DNA of 64,000 bases. Origin: Tigriopus japonicus. Its lineage: Eukaryota; Arthropoda; Copepoda; Harpacticoida; Harpacticidae. Below, one piece after another: positions 35,465 to 47,123 of this stretch. A program made the translations under genes and the position numbers. The stretch's first letter is position 1; every line of letters starts with the position of its first letter. The DNA is taken from NCBI GenBank assembly GCA_010645155.1, contig CM021323.1:11670695-11734694 (forward strand), given 5' to 3'. The notes below the pieces were generated by a model. The model was not told the DNA's origin. It did not search any database and saw nothing but the letters and a program-made list of their open reading frames with translations.

Positions 35465-37756
35465 TTTCCCTCCACTACGGAAACAAGTTTGCCACAAGAC
35501 TTGATATCGCTCGAAGGAGTCTAGATCACGTTATCGAATCAGAAGACAAGAATCCAGTTGTTGTTTAGAGGTAATCACCTAGTTCTCGGTAATATAGATT
35601 GACAATGTCCAGGTAGCTCGTAATAATATCAACAACATCACAACAACGACGAAGTTCTTTGCACAGGTTATGTAGTGGACACGTACTGTACGACATAGAA
35701 TACCTTTGGAGTCAAAGAGTCATCATAATCCTACCTCAGGTGCTCCAAAGAGGGCACCCGAAGAACAATGCCACCCGCTATGATCTCGCTGAGTTCATGA
35801 TAAAAGCTTTGTTTGAATGGAGTTTGCGCCCGGAAAGGTTCGTTCGAACGTGCAATACTACTGCACAGGCAAACAATCGCATCATACTATTATCCAGTCG
35901 GTACCATCATATTCCACCTTCCGAGTGCCCTTGACTCGAAATAGAGGATATGGGATAGATAGATACATATGCCTAGTGGGCCTTCGGACACACGCTCACC
36001 ACCTGATGATCGCCTCGAAAACCCTCTCGACGGTGGATGGTAATTGAATGACTCGTGAATAAAGACTCACAGGTTTACCTGTTGAGTCAGAGAATGTGTG
36101 ACAGAGTTTATTTAGATACTAAGAGATCATGGAGGAAAAAAAAGTTTTTTTAGAGGGTCGGTCAGAGATATTTGAATTTGTATTTTCTTTCATGTGAAGC
36201 GTTTCGTTTCTTGAGGAGGTGAGCTTTCGGATGACTGAGAGATCAATCACTTATTTGAGATTGGCCCTTTGCGTCGCAGATTAAAATTTGTTTTTCATTT
36301 TGGACCGACGAAGTGATATTTACGTGGACATTTACGCTTCGAAACGTTTTCTTCTTGTTTATTTCTTCCGAAAGAGGTGGAAATCATAGCAGATATGCTT
36401 ATACTTGTAACTTTTATCCGTTTGTTTAAGAGAAACAACAATGTCAAATTGTTAACTCATTCAGATACGGGCTTCAAACCAACACGAAGGGCAATAAGCT
36501 GATTTCCTTGCCCAAACGTTTTGCCGTCATGAAATCAATTGAAAATTGTTCCACAGATCTGTGAATAAAGCTTGATTTAATTGCGTTAAATGACGTTAGT
36601 TTTGCCCGGAATGGGATTGGAGTCCACCCATGGGTCATATAATGGCATTATATGGTTTGTGATTCCAGTAGTAGGTATTACATTTCTCACTCTCATTCTT
36701 TGTTAAAATCCTCTTGGGACTTTAAAAACACTCAAAGAATTTTAGAAGTGCTTGAACAAGGACAAAACCACGATATTTATTAATTCTATGGAACAGATGA
36801 TCGAAAAGTCACAATCACAAATCATATAATGTGGTCTCTAGTCACAACAGATATGTAGCCCCCTCCTAATGCATATTGATAACAGTTAGGCCCATTCCCC
36901 AAATTACTCAATCTACTTTAAGTATGGTAAGGCTTCATTTTTGTGTCAATGTGGCTCATTTTGTGGCTTTGTTGAAATTGTTAGTACACTTTGTGCGCTT
37001 AAAGGAGTCCACAGAAGAAAAAAATTGCTTCATCATACATAAGATTGTTTTCATTCAAATAATTAAAATTTTAAAAATATGTTTTGCTTAACTGTCTAAC
37101 CGAGTCTGATTAGTAAGAGGGGTCCCTGGGACACGCCATTCATTAAAATATCTGGCAAAACACGATTTTCTCTTTCATTAGTGTGTATTCTAAAACCTCT
37201 CTGACGACATAACACTTCTGCAAAACTCCATGCATGTTTTTTTTTGTTTTGCTTTTTCAGGTCGTGCAAATTATTACTGAGACACAAACACAAAGGTTGA
37301 AAGGCAACCCAACAAGGGTATTGTGTTTGCGAGTATACGAATGCTCTTTGAAATGAAAACTGCAAAGCAACTTGCATCTCCTTGAATGGAAACGGTGTTT
37401 CTCATTCTTTTCTCGCCTAACAAACGATGCATTTCCATCTTTCGAAATGGCCTGAATGAAATAAATTGTTAAGGCAAGTCAAAAAAGATCATCATCATCC
37501 CCCCTCTCTCTTACCGTATTCATCTCGCCCTTTTCCTCCCCCATTTTGTTCCCATTTTGCCTCGGGCAAAGTTTATTTTTCTCACAGATGTGGAACACAA
37601 AGTTCATCCAACTTGAGAGGTTCACGCAACGGCTCTTTTCAAGTTATATCATTGGACTTTATTCCTTTAGCGACGCTTTATAAAATTATGACAAGTTCAA
37701 CAGCACTTTTTGATGTTTGAAAATTAATTTTGAATTGCCCGCTCAGCTCGTGAGGT
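35465..37756. other. Spacer between genes B and C, no gene seen
   Basis: AT-rich sequence. It should contain the promoter of gene B and the 3'UTR of gene C; neither could be placed by motif. Confidence 0.4.
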
Positions 37757-38881
37757 TTATCGAATGTTTTTGAAAATTGACGAAACATTTTGGATAAAGG
37801 AGGTCTTGCGTCTGGGTTCTTGCAGCACTTCTTGCCATTCCTTGTCGATACTTTTCTGGTCACGTTCGTTTTGATGGCCACTGATATTGCCGGTCGTGAC
37901 TGAAGGGGTGAGCTTATTGAAGTCGGTGGTCTTGTTCTTCTTGTATCTTTGGACCTGCCGGACCTTCTTCTGACCAGTGGTATCTCTGAAGCTTCGGCTT
38001 TTGGCCACTTTGTGGTCGAGTCCAGCGGGATTTGGCGGAGCCAGTGAGCTGAAACGCCTCTGTTCCTGTTGAATGAGCAATTGCTGAGATTTGGAGAGAC
38101 GGCCGTGGAGGACAGCCTCACAGTGAGAATTCACATCCACCTCAATGTTGGTCAGGTCCTTGAGAATGGTATTGAGCAAGACTAGATCGAGACTACAGCC
38201 ATCGTCCATGGCTTGTGTTCGGAAGATTTGCAGATTCAGACTGAGCGAGAAGCACTTGCCGAAGATTTGTTGCCAATCAAGGCCAAAGAATCGTACACTA
38301 GGGTCGATGGCGGGATCGGCATCGGATTCTGTGGAGGAATTGATGAGTTCGAGTTGGCGAACGGAGACACGAGGCTTGCAAATGGCCAGAATGAGGTCTT
38401 TGGCATCTTGGATTTCTGTGCTCACTTGAACTATTCTCCGGACAAAGATCTGGAAAAGAAAGAAGTTTTTGAGAACTCGTCTCAAGAATCATTAACTAAC
38501 AGTTCCTCCTCATGTCAGATATAGATTGCAGAAAAAATAGCTTGGCTTCCATGGTAAGTATAGAGGAAGAGGGATAAGCGCCATGGGATTACAACTGTCA
38601 TATTATGCTCTTTAATCTACCGCCCCTTCCCCCTCCAATCAATCCAAATTTCTTAGAATCATTACCAGTTGTCTCACCTGTTTTTCTTTGAGATCGTCGG
38701 GCGCCTCCTCGCAAACGGGACTCAAGGATTTGAGTTCGTGGACGAATTTGTTCACCCTTTTGACTTTTTCGTCCACTGTGTTCAGTTGATCCTCCAAGTC
38801 CATTTCCAAGAAATTGTAATCCCCGGGGGTTGAACTGGTTGGCGAGTCGTCACTGTGGGCATTGGCGATCATTTTGCACAT
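37757..38881 (-). CDS. Gene C of the unrecognised three-copy family, at least 298 residues
   Basis: Two clear exons on the minus strand: 38883-38678 and 38449-37757, phase 0 (donor CAG|GTGAGA, acceptor TTTTCCAG). Central motifs match genes A and B: a helix with H-E-L-K-S-L, then I-F-V-R-R-I-V, then R-F-F-G-L-D-W-Q-Q-I, then H-C-E-A-V-L-H-G-R-L-S and S-Q-Q...Q-E-Q-R-R. The C-terminal 80 residues are basic and polar; there is no intron after the second motif. The start given is the first ATG in exon 38883; the true N-terminus may be longer because an upstream open exon (39106-39262) splices in phase. No catalytic motif, signal or membrane segment seen. Confidence 0.7.
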
Positions 38882-39105
38882 CTCTGAAAGCAAAGGAATC
38901 ACTAATTGTAATAAATCGATTGGAAGCGATCATGTTCAATCTCGACGATCGAGTTAGCTCTGTTCGTGGGATGTTGAAAATACATTTGCTTATCCAAAGC
39001 ACGCGTCGTTAAGTGCCAAAGATGTAAACAAAATTGTCCCGCGATTAGCTCACTTGGCCATTGACAAGCTTAAAGGTCAAGCTAGCTTTGCCGCCGTATG
39101 CTCAC

Positions 39106-39262
39106 CTTTTTGACTGGATGTTCCTAACAGATCACTTGTTTTTGCGAATCGAACGAAAGTCCTTGGTCGTATTGTACTTTGATGTTTGCACCGAAACGAA
39201 ACTGTGAATAGGTCTTGTTTCCACTCTTCCAACTTTATTAGTGTCGGTCCACTTTGTATCAA
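39106..39262 (-). other. Possible upstream coding exon of gene C
   Basis: An open minus-strand frame of about 52 codons ends in an excellent donor (AAAAAG|GTGAGC) in phase 1, which joins in frame to the gene C exon beginning AG|AGATGTGC at 38883. The frame has no ATG before its upstream stop, so it would need yet another 5' exon, or this may be 5'UTR. Confidence 0.35.
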
Positions 39263-42200
39263 AGGCCAGATGAGACTGATGGCTTTGAAAGACTCTCCTC
39301 TACTTTTCTAGGGTGTCGGACTTCGATGTTCTGGCCATCGTTTGCTCTTTCTCCGAGAATATCAGGCCACTTTTCCGAGAAGCATCGCATGAACCGCTTT
39401 CGGCGGCGCTTTCCGCTGTCGAGCTTCAAGCGACGCGCTTCTCTTGATTCTAGAGCAGATAACGAGCCTAACCAAAATCGAGTTTCTTGGGTGTACATCG
39501 TATGTATATATATAGCAGGTCCTGTTGTTGTTATTCTTGTTCATTTCCTTTAGTTCGAAAAAAGTCTATTTTCCAATGCTATTTGATAGCTCCAATAGGA
39601 TGCATAAGTTCTTAGAATCGACGAGTAAAGGACAGATTAATCTGGACGAGGTAATAATGATCGTTCTCGGTTTGCATAGTTCCGGGAAATTTCCCTGCTC
39701 TTGGGCCAGGAGTTTTCCCCCGAAGAATCGTATGTATGTATGAAAGGAAGAACGAAGAAAGTAACCGATTGTGGGGAGTAGTTCGCATGCACAAGTTACT
39801 TTTTTCCCCAATGGGAAACTGACGTCACGAGGAGTACTTCGTGGAACAAGCAAGTTTCAGCCATGGAACTTGAGACTGTATCTTGAATCACCGACGCATG
39901 ACTTCATTGAGCCATTATGGTCTATTCATATCCATGAAACCACACCATCCATTTGGGCTCTTGGGTAGAAATACTATTTGTAATCATTGTTGACTTACAA
40001 GCGGGAATCGAATTCGTGCATGACGCGTTTTTGATGGGATTTCCCGACGATCGTTTTTCTCGGGTTTCTGTCTGGCCCCTGATTTCAAACGCACCTGTGA
40101 ACAACGAGATGTAGGAATAGACAGACGTGTGTTGATAGGCTTATTTCCATGAGTGTGAACGTACAAAATAGGTGCTGGTGTCAGAATAACTGGGGGAAAC
40201 TCCAAGCGAATAGAATGAATCATTTTTCTTTTGCCACAAAAAACGAGTCAATTTAACATCTGTTGCCTCATGGAATTCACCGAAAGATTATAAATTTTGA
40301 CTTTTATGGACCGGATCTTGAAAGAAAGAACAGGACAGTAATGAAACTTTTTGCCGGAAATGAATATGTGGATGATGTATGTTTTCAAGTTATTGTGACG
40401 TGAGTTTTTGCCGCAATTTCAAACTTTAAGGATTTGTCACATTCTCGTTCATTTTTATGGTCGAATAGTGAGAACATTACGATCGTTGTTCACCGAAACC
40501 AGAAGAGACAACATTGGTTCTGTTTGGGGAATGAATAGCATGATATGAAAGGCCATTTGTGTCCTTTGAAACGACCTTGATTGCATTCTGCATCGGCCTC
40601 AATTCAAATTTGCGTCCTGAGACAAAGACCGACCCAATCGACCTGCAGAGCTATTTATTTCGTCACGGTTTATGTCAAATTTTAGGACGTCATTGACGTA
40701 GTCTATTGTGTATGTGCAGATAACTCTTTGAATGCTTTAAACGAACCTAAAGAGATATTTGTAAAGATTTAATTTGTATATGTAGGCTAACTTTGTTCAA
40801 AACTAATTTTCATATGGTTCTTATTAGTATTAGAATGAGACATTTCTATCAATAACAAATCCGATCATTTCCGTTCCATTTTCTTTCCCATGAGATATAA
40901 AAGTTAACAACAAATTCTGAGAAATAGAACAGGGTGTTCAACTCCAGAACTATTCAAAAATTAGTCACCAAACACCAACAACGTGCGTCGATGCATTTTT
41001 GTGCTCAACCGCACGTAATACCCAATCAAAATAGCAACTTGCAAATTTAAATTCACCTCCTTGTTGAAACACCCTGCACTCGTTTTCTGACCATAACAAA
41101 CGTCCTTTCGCAGCTACCAGCTAATCAACACCGCGCTGACCCTTTTGTTCATGGCGTTCCTCAAGGAAGGGGGCTAGCGAGGAGCAATTAAATCCCAAAT
41201 CTTGCTCTGCTCGCGTTGTTACAGTTCTCCACATAGTTGTTTCTTGAGAGTTAGATCAACCAATCGATTGGGTATAAATTCTCGAAATGGCACCCAAAGA
41301 AATCAGTTTTAGTGAAATCATCGAACAGCCAACACTGTGTCTTCCTATTAAGAAAGGGAACTTTGATTCACGAGTGCCGTTGTAGTGATGCCACCATGAC
41401 TAGAATGTCACTCGTGCCTTGATTTTCTCGCGTGTCTTCAATTCCTTAGTGGAAATAGGGAAATGGACCACGGCTGCTCTTCCTGCGAAAGGTTGGATAA
41501 ATCACTATCACAGTTCGAGTAGCCGAGGAACGTTTCTCTTGGTGCATCCTGACCAGTAAGTTGAAATGATAAACAGTTAAGAAATGTGATTGTTCCGATT
41601 CGGGGGTACAAGTTATGTCATTCTTAAATTATGATTAATGACTAGACCTGTACTCCTGCATTGTGACGTTTTAGTTCCTGCCTGAAAAACTCTCCCAAAA
41701 ATCCTTTAGGTGAAATATTCCTGGTATCCCGTAGTATAAAGGGCACCAGGTTGATTTCATCCAGTAGGATATTAAGAGCCCGATTTTGATGTGACAATGA
41801 ATTTAATTGGGGAAAGAATAATGATTTCATCTGTAACTTAATACTACTTTCAAAATGAAAAAACTGAGCTGGGCGATATGAAATGTCTTGGCAAATGAAA
41901 GAAATTGACCCATAGTGATTATTTGAGTGATTTCTAGGGCTACACCAAGGGCTCTCGGATATTTTTGCATGCCCATGCAAATAGAATGGACCAGGATGCA
42001 AGTCCTGATGTAACTATTGTGGACCCCTTAAACCATTACAGGGGGGTGAAGCTAAATTGAAAGCAAGGTAGTAATTGCTTGGACATGTCCACCCTGGGCA
42101 GCATATTAGATAACTTATAATTCTTAAAGTTATTTTGGGAAGAGCAAGGTGGGGCGGTGTAGATTTACTAAATGAAAATCTAAAAACTGTTGGAATTCAG

Positions 42201-42599
42201 GGGTCCGAGGGCAAAAATATGCAGTGAGAGACGAAATTTACGAAGCCACCATGAATTTATGACCACTAAACATGGGTATAAAGAATATTGGTATAAACCT
42301 AAATTAAAATTTTTTTTACAATAAAAAAGTATTGTACATGACTGAAACACTTCGCACCACTCCATTAAAACATGTTATTGGACCTTCAACCAGGGTAGCA
42401 GTGTACCTCGGGAACTAGTAGTACTCGTGGGCTTCTTCTCCCCGACCTAAAAAGAAAGACTTCTTAATCTTCCCGTCGCTCGCCATGACCCTGAAAACCC
42501 CTTTGACTTCCTCAGTTGATTCGGTAGAGAATCAATCACTCCACCTGTTGTACACTTGATCATCTTGTCAGAGATATTGTTACAATGGATCCCCGGCGC
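39263..42599. other. Gene-poor interval upstream of gene C
   Basis: No defensible gene. A 119-codon minus-strand open stretch at 41642-42001 contains L-L-D-E-I-N-L-V-P, which hints at a decayed transposase, but the resemblance is too short to call. Confidence 0.35.
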
Positions 42600-42835
42600 T
42601 TAAACCAGAGGATTTTTAGTTTCTCCACGCCATTTCGGCTGATAAAAGGTCCCGACATAAAATAGGAGGCCCAAATCTTTCTTTGCGGCCTTCCTCACAG
42701 TCCAATTAGACACCTCGAGATCGTTGGCATGCCTTGCGATGCCAAGGTTGGGGTCGGCCTTGATCCGGTTTGCGAGGTCCTTAGTGAAGCCAACATCTCT
42801 CTTCCGGTTGTGACCGTCACTTCAGTCTCAATTTA
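42600..42835 (-). pseudogene. Mariner-type transposase fossil, DNA-binding region
   Basis: A clean minus-strand frame of about 78 codons ends at TAA 42602-42600. It reads like the paired helix-turn-helix region of maT/mariner transposases: H-N-R-K-R-D-V, then I-K-A-D-P-N-L-G-I-A, then V-S-N-W-T-V-R-K-A, then K-K-D-L-G-L, the usual junction before the catalytic domain. After that, similarity fails and no catalytic domain follows. No inverted repeats found. Confidence 0.55.
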
Positions 42836-45323
42836 AAATCAATTTAATTCTTCTTGGTACTTTTTTATTAGGGAAAAGAACTTAAGACGAATTAACTTTT
42901 TCCATTTTTTTCATCTATTCCCTCTTGACCTTTATTCGTCGCAAAAAAAATCTCGTCTGATTGTGTTTTTCGTTAAATCGGGCAATTTTATTTGTCTTCT
43001 CGTGTAATTGGCAAGAAATTTGGAGATTCTTGGATTTCAAGCTGTTAAACAGTTTTTTTGTTTAAATTTCGAAGCAAATAAAATTTTTGAAGAAAGTTCA
43101 CCCCCACCAATTACGCTGATGTAACAATTTGATTGTCAGTTGCAGTTTTGCACAAAAAATGAATACAATGCACACTTGTATTCCCTTTAACTTAAAAATG
43201 ACTTGTATCATTAGGTACTTTTTAGGTAATTCTTGATTTCGGCGTTTTGCACAAGCAGACCGATTGGTCCCTATCAAAAGGGACATACATTTCGTCTTTT
43301 ATGTGGGAGCAGTTTAAACCTTTTTTTGTCTGTTCGGGCATTTAGGTTTTCTTCTTTTTATAAGCCAGTTTCATTCGCCTCTGTGGGATATTGATTCGAT
43401 TTAGGTTTTAAAAGTACTTTTCCGTCTTATGAAAACTTTTATTTGCCTTTTTCGTTTAATCAGGCAATTCTATTTGTCTTTTTTCGTTTAATGTGAGTTT
43501 TATTCGTCTAAACTTCCTGTCCCAAATTAATATATTATAGGTCATCAATTTTTTGAGGTCACTTTAAGAAAACCGCGCCAAACTTAAAAAAGCGACAGGA
43601 TATTTTTGTCCTCGGACCCTGTTTGTATTTTGGAGTCAAAAAAGAATAAGTCCAGAAGCTTGTCACACCTTCTGGATACATGGTAAACATGCCAAATTAA
43701 TGTTTAACGGTGTTCTATCAATTGAGTCAATTCAATTAATAGTTGGTTCTTTTGCCACTTAAAATAAGAAAAGACTGCAATATTTATAATAATTTGATTA
43801 TATTCAAAAGATATCAGTTTTTAACTTTTTTATTATTCTAATTAGAGCACTGAAATAAAATCATAGTGCTTCAATTACAACTATACTATTTTCTGTATTA
43901 GTGAACCTTACTTCCTTTTCCATTTTAATACTTTTATGACGAATCCTAACTCATCGGACGAGCAAAAATAGTTCCACCGAACCTACCTTTGAATCTACTT
44001 CAAGGGAAGAAGAATTTCCTTCGTCATTCCCATTTCTTCCTCCTACCTCTTCATAACTTTCCTCCTCTATCTCCAGGGTGGGTACCATTATCAACTTTTA
44101 CTTTATTTATATTATGCCTACATATATATTGTCTAATTCTATTCAGGTTTTTGCACTCGATACTGGCGTTCCTTTGGATTCTTTACTCTATTACCATCAT
44201 TGTGATGCTAGAGTGGACGAGAAACTCAAGCTCCTAACCCCTGTTAGACTAGTTCTAATGCTACCATAGATCGGAACCCCTTTCTCTTGATGTCTGGTTT
44301 TAGTCCTTACTTAATAAAGTCAAATTGATCAACCAAAATTTGACTAACCTGACTTCAAAAGTGTTCACCCTTTACAAAAACGATTACCAAGAATTATAAA
44401 AACGAAAAAAAATTGAACTTGAGAGAAATGTATCCGAATATCAAAAAATGAGTCACGAAATGAAAATATAGTTTATCTATAAAGAACAGGTGCTTATTGA
44501 AAATCCACACCGTATATTTTAAAATGTTTGGTAAAAGGAAAATGTGAAAGTTTTGCAAAGAAACAAAATTGTTGTGCGAGCCATACATTAATATGCCAGA
44601 GCAAAAAGAAGGGCTGGAAGCAATGGCCAAGTCATTGACATGGATTGAAATTTAAAAGGAACAGAGTTTCATATGCACGAGATTAAAATTTTTCAACGCA
44701 ACCTCGATTTTGCATTCTTGTAACATGTCTCTGGAAATTCCGTCCCCTGAACTTTTTGACGGTCAAATGAGTGAAAAGTTATTAAGAAAAAGTCAAAGAG
44801 CCACGTATGCTGAACACAAATGAAAAGTTGTTTAATTCCAATTGGTCTTTCGAAACTTTTCCGTTAAATTACTCGTTCTTTTCAAAAATTAGCCTCTTTC
44901 TTTGCCGGAAGTCTTTTGTCCTACGTCTAAAAAAATGGCTTTAACAACATAAGTATAATAACATCCTCTGTTTTTTAAGCTGCCCTTAAGAAAGTACAAA
45001 TAATGTTACAGTTAGAGCATTCTTAGGCCTCGTGTTACGTAACGTTTTGAGTACAGCATGGCTCATATACATCGAACAGCAAGCACATGCATTGCATGGA
45101 TGGATGGATGAAAGCCGCTCTCTCATTCACCCACCTTGTTCAGAGAAGCAAGCGAATTCCTAGCCAGGATTGATTCAACTATCGCTTGGTAACTGGAAGC
45201 CATCCTTCCAAACGTTTCTGCTCAATGAAGGAGTGGCGGTGCTTGGAAAACTTATTCACTTATCGCAGGTGTCCCTCTGAAGACCCAAGATAAGAACTTG
45301 GTAGCTCAACTCTTCGATTCAAA
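42836..45323. other. AT-rich spacer with a diverged direct repeat
   Basis: No gene seen. Two stretches around 42970 and 43450 share TCGTTAAATCGGGCAATTTT-like sequence (the second copy with several changes), suggesting an old unidentified repeat element. The last 100 bases should hold the promoter of the reductase gene. Confidence 0.35.
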
Positions 45324-46714
45324 ATGTCCTCTTCCGCTGATATGGCTCGATTGGCTTTGCCACTAACCGGAGGTTCGATTCCCAGTGTGGGTTTTGGCTG
45401 CTGGAAAGTGCCTAAAGACACTTGTGCGGAAGTGGTGGAAAAAGTGATTCGTGCCGGTTACCGCCATATTGATTGTGCTTGCGATTACGGCAATGAGCAG
45501 CAAGTGGGTGATTCTGGTTCAAGACACGTGTATTAGCGGAAAGGTCACGTGGCTTTTGGTGATTTCAGGTTGGTTTGGGGATCAAAAGAGCGATTGAGGC
45601 TGGCATATGTAGCCGAGAGGATCTACATATTACAAGTAAATTATGGAACACCTATCATGCCCCAGAGCATGTCAAACTGGCTTGCCAGAAGAGCCTGGAT
45701 GATTTGGGCCTTTCCTACGTTGATCTCTATCTGATCCACTTCCCGATTGCCATGAAGGTAGAAATTGATCCTGAATAATTCTTTCAAGATCTGGAAACAT
45801 GAGGTTATTGTTTTGATAGTTTGTCCCGTTCGAGAAACGTTACCCACCTGAATGGTTCCATGACCCAGATGCGCCTAACCCAGGGATTGAGTTGGCCGAA
45901 GTTCCGGTGTACGACACTTGGCGGGCTATGGAAGGGTTGGTGGATGCTGGATTGGCCAAGAGTATTGGCTTGTCCAATTTTAACTGCCAAGGATTGCGCG
46001 ATGTGTTCAATTATGCCAGGATCAAACCTGCAGTACTTCAGGTAATTCAATATTTGTTGGTGAAGGGACTTTTGAAATGAAACCAAAGGCACAGAATTTC
46101 CAAATTATGTACCTGCATCATTCCATAATTCACTTTGACCTTTCAACTGTTCATTAGAATAGAGATATTTATCTTGCAAAATGCACTTTTGGGTTTATCG
46201 GTTTTAAAATGACAAAGTGATTGCTTGGTTTCCAGATTGAAGTTCATCCATTGTTGCAACAAGACAATCTCATCCGATTAGCGAAGACCTTGGGTGTTCA
46301 CGTGACGGCATTTTCGCCCTTGGGGCATGGGTCGTCTTATTGGGACCCCAAGACATCGGCTCTCTACAGCCCTATCGTACAAGGGATTGCCCAGAAGCAT
46401 GGTAATTTGAGATACAATTTCGGCTTCACACGAGATTTGGAAAGTAACCGATAATTTATGCTGTTTCTTTTTTTTCATTTTTAGGAAAGACCCCGGCTCA
46501 GGTCATCTTGAAATGGGGCATTCAACGAGAGTGTTCCGTGATTCCCAAGTCCGAAAACGAGGACAGGATCAAAGAGAATATTGATCTCTTCACTTTCGAA
46601 TTGTCCACCGATGACATGGAGGCAATGAAGGGTGCCAACATAAACCACCGGTTCAATGATCCCGCTGTTTTCTGCGAGAAGTCGTTCAACACGTTTGTAC
46701 CGATTTTCGATTAA
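45324..46714 (+). CDS. Aldo-keto reductase, 328 residues
   Basis: Five exons: 45324-45503, 45569-45757, 45820-46041, 46236-46401 and 46485-46714, all with GT-AG introns and consistent phase (0, 0, 0, 1). The protein is a full-length aldo-keto reductase: NAD(P)H-dependent reduction of aldehydes or sugars in a (beta/alpha)8 barrel. The catalytic tetrad is complete: D50, Y55, K84 and H117. The S-I-G-L-S-N-F signature is in exon 3 and the coenzyme-binding I-P-K-S-E-N segment in exon 5. The [12 protein letters not shown] loop after the I-H-F-P motif is of the type seen in xylose-reductase-like (AKR2-type) members. Cytosolic, as no signal is present. Exact substrate cannot be read from sequence. 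Confidence 0.93.
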
Positions 46715-47123
46715 TTCTGGAATAACAACCTTGTAAATATGATCAAAAAAGGGTCTAAATATAATCAAACTTGGTTCAAGTTCTTAAATTTGCAAATGAA
46801 GACGTGGTTATCCGAGCTTTCCCGATTACTGCAACGTTGTCTTTCTCTCCTTTTGCGAGATCAACTAATTTCTGAGGATTTTGCCACTATCTGCCTACTT
46901 ATGTATTTCCCTGATATATATTTCTTCCCCAAAGTTCCAAGTCTCTTCTATTTATTGTTTGACCATCACCTTTGCTGATATTTTCTGAATTTCATTTAAC
47001 TTGAATGATTGCATAAAATGCGACATAATGCTGATGTTGACTTCCCAATCACAAGTTACAATTCCACTCACTGATTTAAAATCAGCGGTCTTAAAGAACG
47101 GAAGTATTAAATTGATTTTGAAT
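46715..47123. other. Spacer between the reductase and the sugar transporter
   Basis: AT-rich, with 3'UTR of the first gene and 5' region of the second. Open frame continues in from 47001 to the transporter start, so a longer transporter N-terminus is possible, with ATG at about 47028. Confidence 0.4.

Noticed and set aside
41270..41385. TATAAA followed by a 32-codon ORF
   Set aside because: The TATA box is only about 12 bp before the ATG, too close for a normal start site, and the peptide is unremarkable.
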